Shown: in pieces, positions 7,843 to 12,513 of the stretch
Layout of the letters: each line of letters opens with the position of its first letter
Position numbering within the stretch: position 1 is the first letter of the stretch
Assembly: GCA_016928125.1 (NCBI GenBank)
Contig: JAFGLK010000332.1
Location: 1 to 12,513 of the forward strand
DNA: 12,513 nt
Source: Anaerolineae bacterium
GTDB taxonomy: Bacteria > Chloroflexota > Anaerolineae > UBA1429
Direction: 5' to 3'
Program-made: the position numbers and the translations under genes
Notes under the pieces: generated by a model
Told to the model about the DNA's origin: nothing
Database searches by the model: none
Seen by the model: the letters and a program-made list of their open reading frames with translations, nothing else

Positions 7843-8529
7843 ATGCCAGCGATCCAGCCACTTGTAGAGGCCCTCGAGAGACTGGGCTCTGTTCAGATTG
7901 CGTTGGCTGTATCGGCAGCCTGCGTTTTGATGTTGCTTGTCTCAGAGCGTCGGATCGCTGTTCTATTCTATGCAATCCAAGGTATCCTTGCGGCGATCCT
8001 GATGCTTCCCGGACTCTACCGACCCGTGGCCATGGTTCGGATGGGCACGGCTCTGGTGACGGCGATCCTTTTGTCTACTTCGGCCGGGCGCTCCCAGCCC
8101 TGGCGGGCCGCGCCCGAACCAGCGCGCCAAGGAGGATGGTTCAGCAAGTTGACCCTGGCTCTTCGGGCAACCAGCTCAGGAGACATGGGGCTCGGCTTTC
8201 GGGCGGTCGTGGTCATTTTTGGCACGTTCGTGGTATATGGTCTCTGGCGCACCTATCCATTCGAGCTGGCGCCGCGATGGATCGGGTTTGCTCTGTATGA
8301 GCTGATGGTCACAGGACTCTTGATGATACTCACGCATGTGGACCCTCTGCGCAAGGGGTTGGGCTTGTTGACCTTGATGAACGGCTTTCAGAATCTCTAT
8401 CTGTATCTAGAGCAAAGTCTCCTCGTGATTACTTTGTGGCAGTTCCTTCTGATCATCACGGCTCTCGCTGTGGCGTATTTCACAGAGGCTTGGCGTCGCA
8501 TCTGGCCGAGGGAGACGGATACGCCATGA
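7843..8529 (+). CDS. hydrogenase-4 component E-like (HyfE/NuoK-type) membrane protein
   Basis: 228 residues with roughly seven hydrophobic segments (about 18-34, 36-55, 63-79, 119-135, 146-163, 172-188, 192-213) and a charged loop at 81-103. The size and the C-terminal KGLGLLTLMNGFQNLYLYLE (171-190) recall HyfE and the NuoK/MrpC family, in which a similar GL-x-L-x-N-x-x-NL segment forms a membrane helix of the energy-coupling arm. The Glu normally found in that segment of NuoK (LELM) appears as Thr here. ATG 7843 follows AGGGCGG by about 7 nt and lies 11 nt after the upstream stop; its own stop overlaps the next ATG as ATGA. The family call rests largely on context plus this C-terminal motif; a generic multi-span membrane protein remains possible. 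Confidence 0.55.
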   Translation: MPAIQPLVEALERLGSVQIALAVSAACVLMLLVSERRIAVLFYAIQGILAAILMLPGLYRPVAMVRMGTALVTAILLSTSAGRSQPWRAAPEPARQGGWFSKLTLALRATSSGDMGLGFRAVVVIFGTFVVYGLWRTYPFELAPRWIGFALYELMVTGLLMILTHVDPLRKGLGLLTLMNGFQNLYLYLEQSLLVITLWQFLLIITALAVAYFTEAWRRIWPRETDTP

Positions 8530-9881
8530 TCCTCTGGCTGATTGCGCTGCCCTTGGTTGTGGCGCTCATCATGATCGTGCTGGGTAGATGGCGCATCTTG
8601 GCCTCTCCCATCGCCGCTGCCACCTTGATTGTGATGGCTCTGTTGGCTTTGACCGTGCGCGAGAACGAGATGATTGTGCTAGGACGATCTCTCGGGATCT
8701 CGCCAGATGAGAGCCTTCTGTTGGGCTTTGTCCTCCTCCTGATATCACTGATGCTCCTCTTTACACATCGCGTCGCCCAGGCATCCCATATCTATACGTT
8801 GAGCCTGGGCGCGATCACGTTCTTTGTCACAGCCGTCATGATGCGCAATCTTGTGATCGCCTCGTTGTTCCTCGGCGCGGGCATCGTCTTGGCAGTCATG
8901 ATCGTCCCAATAGACCAGGAACGCTCCCCTATGACGGCTATACAGGTCTTGATCCTGCTCTCGCTGGCATCGTCTCTGGTTCTATTCTCCTCCTGGGCTC
9001 TTGAGCAGGCCCGCCAATCTCCCGAGGGGATGTCGCTGTTGCCTTTTGGCATCATCGCGCTCGCCCTGGGGTGTGGGATCATGCTGGGCGCCGCTCCATT
9101 TCACCTCTGGCTGTCGCCGGTATTTCGCCATGGCTCGCCCCTCGCCAGTGTGATCCTGATGGTCGCCCTTGGCGCGATCGCTCTGCTGCGACTGGTCGAC
9201 GTGATCCAGCTCAGTGATGCGCAGATGGGAGCCACGTTTCTTTCGACCGCGCTAGTGGCTGGCGGCCTCCTCACGGCGATAGTGGGTGGATTGGGCGCCG
9301 CCTCGCAGCTCTCTCTCGGGGGCGTGCTCGCCTATGCCGCCGTGGCCGATCTGGGGCCGATACTCATCGGGCTAGGGTTGGCGGACCCAGAGAGCATTGG
9401 CGCGGCGATATCTCACTTCATCTATCGAAGTGCGGGCGTGACCTTAGGGGCGATGGCCTTGGGCAGCATTCGTCTGTGCCTAGATGACGACCACGTATCC
9501 CAGTATCAAGGACTGGTTCGCCGAGCCCCTCTGTCGGTCTTGGCGATGATGATCGGCGGCCTCTCCTTGGCTGGCATACCGCCCCTGGCGGGCTTTGGGA
9601 GCCGTTTCGCGCTTTATCGCATGCTCGCCTTTGAGAGGCTTCTGTGGGCTCTCGCCCTCGTGGCAGCCAGTTTTGGACCAGCTTGGGCGATCATGCGGTG
9701 CGCGATAGCGGCTTTTCGGCCGGGAGGAACGCCCGACCCAAGACGCGAACCGCGTTGGTGGTATGTGCTCATGTTGCCTCTCATGGTTGGGCTGCTGGTT
9801 CCCGAAGTGCTCACGCGTTATGTAGAATGGCTCCCCTTGGAAAGCATCGGCCAGATGCTAGGGCTCGCGGTCGCGCCTTAA
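8526..9881 (+). CDS. NuoN/HyfF-like proton-conducting membrane transporter subunit
   Basis: 451 residues, about 13-14 membrane helices. Recognisable Proton_antipo_M landmarks: GAAPFHLWLSPVF (188-200), LAYAAVADLG (268-277, usual AYSSIxHxG), ISHFIYRSAG (295-304, usual HAxxK), and LSLAGIPPLAGF (346-357), the most diagnostic family motif. In complex I, such subunits move protons across the membrane. Several channel residues differ from the usual: no Glu in the helix-5 region (NLVIASLFLGAG, 108-119, where NLxTFFxxLEL is expected), no Lys before PFH, Asp instead of His or Lys in AVADLG, and Arg360 in place of Lys after GF. ATG 8526 overlaps the upstream TGA as ATGA and follows a GAGGGAG stretch about 10 nt away, so translation is coupled. 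Earlier in-frame codons from 8436 fall inside the upstream gene and are rejected. Confidence 0.78.
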   Translation: MILWLIALPLVVALIMIVLGRWRILASPIAAATLIVMALLALTVRENEMIVLGRSLGISPDESLLLGFVLLLISLMLLFTHRVAQASHIYTLSLGAITFFVTAVMMRNLVIASLFLGAGIVLAVMIVPIDQERSPMTAIQVLILLSLASSLVLFSSWALEQARQSPEGMSLLPFGIIALALGCGIMLGAAPFHLWLSPVFRHGSPLASVILMVALGAIALLRLVDVIQLSDAQMGATFLSTALVAGGLLTAIVGGLGAASQLSLGGVLAYAAVADLGPILIGLGLADPESIGAAISHFIYRSAGVTLGAMALGSIRLCLDDDHVSQYQGLVRRAPLSVLAMMIGGLSLAGIPPLAGFGSRFALYRMLAFERLLWALALVAASFGPAWAIMRCAIAAFRPGGTPDPRREPRWWYVLMLPLMVGLLVPEVLTRYVEWLPLESIGQMLGLAVAP

Positions 9882-9922
9882 GGCCGCGGTGCGCTCGTCA
9901 CCAGACGGGCGAAAGCCGCTTT

Positions 9923-9954
9923 GAAAGGTGGCTGGCAGAAGGCTCGATGCCACC
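9923..9954 (-). terminator. weak hairpin in the convergent gap, possible end of the cvpA operon
   Basis: Between the convergent genes (9882-10027), GGTGGC (9927-9932) and GCCACC (9949-9954) form a 6-bp stem with a 16-nt loop. On the minus strand it is followed by TTTC. The stem is short and the loop long, so it is only a candidate. I see no better terminator for either strand and no gene in this 146-nt gap. Confidence 0.25.
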
Positions 9955-10027
9955 CTATAGCCTGTGTCGCCGATGCATGCGATGCTTTTCGAGAACTCTC
10001 TCGGGGGGGCACGGCGCCGGATGCCAG

Positions 10028-10504
10028 CTATGGCGCCAACCACAAAGAGGCTTGATCGAGCAGGAATTGTGCCACGCTCAGGAGCCATGAGCCCACGTGG
10101 GATGCTTGGATGCTTCGGGCCATGTCTGCGCCCAGTTGCGCCATGCCCACGATCACCAGCGCTGTGAGCAGGATCCCAGAGGCGAGGCCCAGCAGAGCGC
10201 CGCCCATATCATCCAGCCAGTCACGTTCCGTAGGCTGCACGGCTTTTCGCAACACAAAACCCAATATATTCGCAAGAATCCAGATGCCCAGCAGGATGAT
10301 TGCAAAAGCGACCGGCTGAGGGGCGCCGATCCAGCCAAAGTGACGGGTCAGCCAGGCGGCAAGATGGGGATAGAAAAGCATAGCGAGAACAAAGCCAAGC
10401 AGGAAGCCCAGCATAGCCAGCAGCTGACGAACCATGCCCTGCATGAGGCCATTCGCGGCGAAAGAGGCAAGAATGATCAGCAGCGCGAGATCAATCGCCT
10501 CCAT
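10028..10504 (-). CDS. cvpA: CvpA family membrane protein
   Basis: 158 residues with four hydrophobic segments (about 5-20, 27-45, 65-86, 101-122), the size and layout of the CvpA (colicin V production) family. The segment LDDMGGALLGLASGILL (97-113), just before the last helix, matches the conserved family element with acidic residues followed by glycines. The molecular function of CvpA is poorly defined; in E. coli it affects colicin V export and envelope stress tolerance. ATG 10504 lies 9 nt after the ruvA stop, with AGGGA spanning that stop as the ribosome site, so it is the last gene of the yebC-ruvC-ruvA operon. ruvB, often found after ruvA, is absent from this position. Confidence 0.8.
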   Translation of the reverse strand: MEAIDLALLIILASFAANGLMQGMVRQLLAMLGFLLGFVLAMLFYPHLAAWLTRHFGWIGAPQPVAFAIILLGIWILANILGFVLRKAVQPTERDWLDDMGGALLGLASGILLTALVIVGMAQLGADMARSIQASHVGSWLLSVAQFLLDQASLWLAP

Positions 10505-10513
10505 GGGATTTCC

Positions 10514-11092
10514 CTAGCCGCTTCCCATTGCACGGAGCGCCGCCAGAATGCGCTCGTCCAGCGATTCGATCTCTTTCGGCACGACTCCCAGCGCAGCCTG
10601 CGCCTCAGATACGCTGTAGCCCAATGCGGTGAGCGCATTGATCACATCGAGATCTATCTCTCGTGACGCAGCAGGCCAGACCTCGGCGGTAATCCCGATC
10701 TTGTCTTTCAGATCAAGCAAAAGGCGTTGCGCCGTCTTGCGGCCGATACCCGGGATGCGCGTCAGCGCGTCTATGTTGCCCTGAGCGATCGCCGTTCGCA
10801 GCGTTTCGGGAGCAAAAGTGGAGAGGATGGCCAAAGCTGTTCGTGCGCCTATGCCCGTGACGCCCAGCAAGGTGACAAACAGATCGCGCTCGTCTAGAAC
10901 CTCAAAGCCATAGAGCGCAATCTCATTCTCGCGCACGTAGGTGTATGTCCACAGTTCCATCACCTGGCCCACGCGGGTGCGCCCATCGAGCAGGGACCGC
11001 GGGACATGTACGGCATAGCCCACGTCGCCGACCCTGAGGACCAGCTCGTTCTCGCGAAGCGCCTGGACCTGCCCACGAAGGCTAGCGATCAC
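10514..11092 (-). CDS. ruvA: Holliday junction branch migration protein RuvA
   Basis: RuvA binds four-way junctions as a tetramer and loads the RuvB motor for branch migration in recombination and repair. The 193-residue protein (usual about 190-205) has the N-terminal OB-fold (IASLRGQV, then GDVGYAVHVP at 22-31), a first helix-hairpin-helix GVTGIGAR (77-84), a second IPGIGRKTAQRL (113-124), and the C-terminal RuvB-contacting domain from about 145 with ALxALGYS. I chose the GTG start at 11092: AAGGA lies about 7 nt upstream and the protein then begins at the conserved IASLRG. The ATG at 11248 would add 52 unrelated residues that overlap ruvC out of frame. The first 11 nt overlap the ruvC end, implying coupling. 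Confidence 0.95.
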   Translation of the reverse strand: MIASLRGQVQALRENELVLRVGDVGYAVHVPRSLLDGRTRVGQVMELWTYTYVRENEIALYGFEVLDERDLFVTLLGVTGIGARTALAILSTFAPETLRTAIAQGNIDALTRIPGIGRKTAQRLLLDLKDKIGITAEVWPAASREIDLDVINALTALGYSVSEAQAALGVVPKEIESLDERILAALRAMGSG

Positions 11093-11600
11093 TGCTCTTC
11101 CTTTGCACAAGCGCCGCGAGACGGGCGGAGTGGTGATGACAGATCGACACGGCCAAGGCATCAGCCGCATCATCCGGGCGCGGCGTCTCTTGAAGGTTGA
11201 GTAACAGGCGCACCATCTCCTGCACCTGGGCCTTGTCGGCCCCGCCATAACCTGTCACGGCCTGCTTGATCTGCATCGGCGTATACTCGGCCACTGTGAG
11301 ACCCGCCTCCGCAAGAGCCAGCAGAATCACCCCTCTGGCTTGACCGACGCTCATCGCTGTGCGCGCGTTGCTGCTGAAGAATAGCTCCTCTACGGCTGAA
11401 GTGTCGGGATGGTATCGCTCAACCAGCTCGCCAACCTGACGATGCAACTTCGCAAGGCGTTCGACCGTGGTCAGATCGGCGGTCGTGCGCAGCACGCCAT
11501 AGGCTACTGAGATCAGGCGCTGGCCGTCACTCGCCACCAGACCGTATCCGGTTGTGGCCAGGCCCGGATCCAGGCCCAAGGCTAAGCGCGAAGCACCCAT
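11082..11600 (-). CDS. ruvC: Holliday junction resolvase RuvC
   Basis: RuvC is the dimeric endonuclease that cuts Holliday junctions symmetrically. At 172 residues it has the usual length, and the four acidic catalytic positions are visible: Asp11 in LGLDPG, Glu71 in VEELFF, and Asp144 and Asp147 in DDAADALA. SVGQARG (84-90) and QIKQAVTGYGGADKAQV (110-126) are further family signatures. ATG 11600 lies 7 nt after the yebC stop; there is no strong ribosome site between, so it probably depends on translation of yebC. Its end overlaps the ruvA start. Confidence 0.96.
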   Translation of the reverse strand: MGASRLALGLDPGLATTGYGLVASDGQRLISVAYGVLRTTADLTTVERLAKLHRQVGELVERYHPDTSAVEELFFSSNARTAMSVGQARGVILLALAEAGLTVAEYTPMQIKQAVTGYGGADKAQVQEMVRLLLNLQETPRPDDAADALAVSICHHHSARLAALVQRKSSDR

Positions 11601-11607
11601 GATGCGA

Positions 11608-12369
11608 CTAGGCCGCCTCGGACTCGTAACGGGCGATCATCTCATCCTGAATATCCAGATTGGAAAAGACCTCTTGAACATCCATCAGCTCTTCCAGCGC
11701 CTCAAGCAGCTTCATGCTCTTCAGCGTTTCCGAATCGCTCAGCTGGGTGGTGCTCTGCGGAATCCAAGAGAGCTGCGCATCGCCAATCTCAAGCCCGGCC
11801 TCCTCGAGCGCCCCGCGCACCGTGCTCAAGTCCTCCACGGCCGTATAGATCTCAACGGTATCGTCGCCGATCTCGACATCCTCGGCGCCCGCATCGATGG
11901 CCTGAAGCGCGATCTCCTCTGGGTCAACCTCACCCGAGCCGATGGACAGGTAGCCCTTGCGCGAGAACATCCAAGCCACGCTTCCGCCGGCACCGAGATT
12001 GCCGCCATAGCGCGTGAAGACGTGGCGGATCTCAGAGACTGTACGATTGCGGTTATCGGTCAACGCCTTGACCAGTACAGCAATGCCGTGAGGGCCATAG
12101 CCTTCATACAATATCTCCTCCAAACTCACAGCATCATCACTCTGGCCTGTGCCCCGCTTGATCGCGCGCTCGATGTTGTCTTTGGGCATATTGGCTTGGC
12201 GCGCCTTGTCCAGGGCAATACGCAACCGGAAATTGGCTTCTGGCTCTGGACCCCCCTCGCGTGCGGCAAGAGCGATTTCGTGCCCGAGCTTGGTGAAAAG
12301 ATTCCCACGCTTGGCATCATTTGCCGCCTTGGACCGCTTGATCGTGGCCCATTTGCTGTGTCCAGACAT
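11608..12369 (-). CDS. yebC: YebC/PmpR family protein
   Basis: 253 residues with the family N-terminus MSGHSKWATIKRSKAAND, KRGNLFTKL (20-28), NMPKDNIERAIKRG (60-73), YEGYGPHG (88-95), NRNRTVSEIRHVF (107-119) and GGNLGAGGSVAWMF (122-135). YebC-type proteins were long described as transcription regulators (PmpR); more recent work on paralogues links them to relief of ribosome stalling, so the exact role here is open. The start is ATG 12369, 6 nt after a perfect AGGAGG (12381-12376). A second ATG at 12372 is only 3 nt from it and less likely. First gene of the ruv operon, as in many bacteria. Confidence 0.96.
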   Translation of the reverse strand: MSGHSKWATIKRSKAANDAKRGNLFTKLGHEIALAAREGGPEPEANFRLRIALDKARQANMPKDNIERAIKRGTGQSDDAVSLEEILYEGYGPHGIAVLVKALTDNRNRTVSEIRHVFTRYGGNLGAGGSVAWMFSRKGYLSIGSGEVDPEEIALQAIDAGAEDVEIGDDTVEIYTAVEDLSTVRGALEEAGLEIGDAQLSWIPQSTTQLSDSETLKSMKLLEALEELMDVQEVFSNLDIQDEMIARYESEAA

Positions 12370-12373
12370 CATC

Positions 12374-12381
12374 CACCTCCT
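12374..12381 (-). promoter_or_regulatory. strong ribosome binding site deciding the yebC start
   Basis: AGGAGGTG on the minus strand is a full anti-Shine-Dalgarno match and places ATG 12369 at ideal spacing, excluding the upstream in-frame ATG at 12393. Confidence 0.85.
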
Positions 12382-12413
12382 AAGTAAGACCATGCGGCAT
12401 ACTTGTCTATGTC

Positions 12414-12443
12414 ATTATACCATCAGCAGAACGGAATGAACAA
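12414..12443 (-). promoter_or_regulatory. extended -10 promoter of the yebC-ruvC-ruvA-cvpA operon
   Basis: On the minus strand a perfect -10 TATAAT (12419-12414) is preceded by TGG, forming an extended -10 element TGGTATAAT. A poor -35 TTGTTC (12443-12438) sits 18 nt away. The start would be near 12408, giving a leader of about 38 nt. No LexA-like box is obvious, so SOS control is not suggested by this sequence. Confidence 0.65.
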
Positions 12444-12448
12444 CCCGA

Positions 12449-12513
12449 TCAACTCACCACGCCGCGCTGCCTCAGCGTGGCGATCTCTTGGCTGGAATAG
12501 CCCAGCTCTGCCA
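12449..12513 (-). CDS. C-terminal end of a probable family III (CaiB/BaiF) CoA-transferase, partial
   Basis: A minus-strand frame enters from the right edge and ends at TGA 12451-12449. Its last residues, AELGYSSQEIATLRQRGVVS, match the characteristic C-terminus of CaiB/BaiF CoA-transferases (LGYSxEEIAxLRxxGVV). These enzymes move CoA between carboxylic acids. Only 21 residues are visible, so the substrate cannot be inferred and the family call rests on this one motif. The yebC promoter lies directly downstream. Confidence 0.6.
   Translation of the reverse strand, partial: AELGYSSQEIATLRQRGVVS

Noticed and set aside
9984..10002. Small hairpin CGAGA-ACTC-TCTCG in the convergent gap as a terminator
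   Set aside because: The stem is only 5 bp and is not followed by a T-tract on either strand.
1..12513. CRISPR arrays, tRNA genes, insertion sequences
   Set aside because: No regularly spaced repeats, cloverleaf-like sequence, transposase or terminal inverted repeats were seen on reading the window.

Overview
This is a bacterial chromosomal window of high GC content with ordinary bacterial signals: AGGAGG-type ribosome binding sites, three promoters close to the sigma-70 consensus, and tight operons with overlapping or nearly touching genes. The gene families (a CHAT/AAA-like ATPase, a TruD, a HyfE-like membrane trio, a YvcK/mutase protein) would fit Chloroflexota (Anaerolineae-like) best, but no rRNA or marker protein fixes the lineage, so this is a low-confidence guess.

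The layout has three transcription blocks. (1) Minus strand, positions 5919 down to 1: a 911-residue CHAT caspase-like protease / AAA-like ATPase with a restriction-endonuclease-like tail, then truD (tRNA pseudouridine-13 synthase), then one long reading frame joining a shortened YvcK/CofD-like domain to a phosphomannomutase/phosphoglucomutase that runs off the left edge. A near-consensus promoter lies at 5983-6012. (2) Plus strand, 6206-9881: three tightly packed integral-membrane genes related to the antiporter-like and HyfE/NuoK-like subunits of complex I, hydrogenase-4 and Mrp complexes, with no soluble redox subunits beside them. Their promoter is at 6126-6154, and the 5920-6205 spacer between the divergent blocks carries several inverted repeats. 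(3) Minus strand, 12369 down to 10028: yebC-ruvC-ruvA-cvpA, the conserved YebC/Holliday-junction cluster without ruvB in the window, driven by an extended -10 promoter at 12414-12443. At the right edge is the C-terminal end of a probable family III CoA-transferase on the minus strand.

Block 3 is ordinary housekeeping. The unusual parts are the three-part CHAT protein whose C-terminal nuclease-like domain appears to have lost its catalytic residues, the in-frame YvcK-mutase fusion with a truncated YvcK half, and the orphan complex I-like membrane module in which several conserved proton-channel charges appear replaced. These three sit side by side around one divergent regulatory region.
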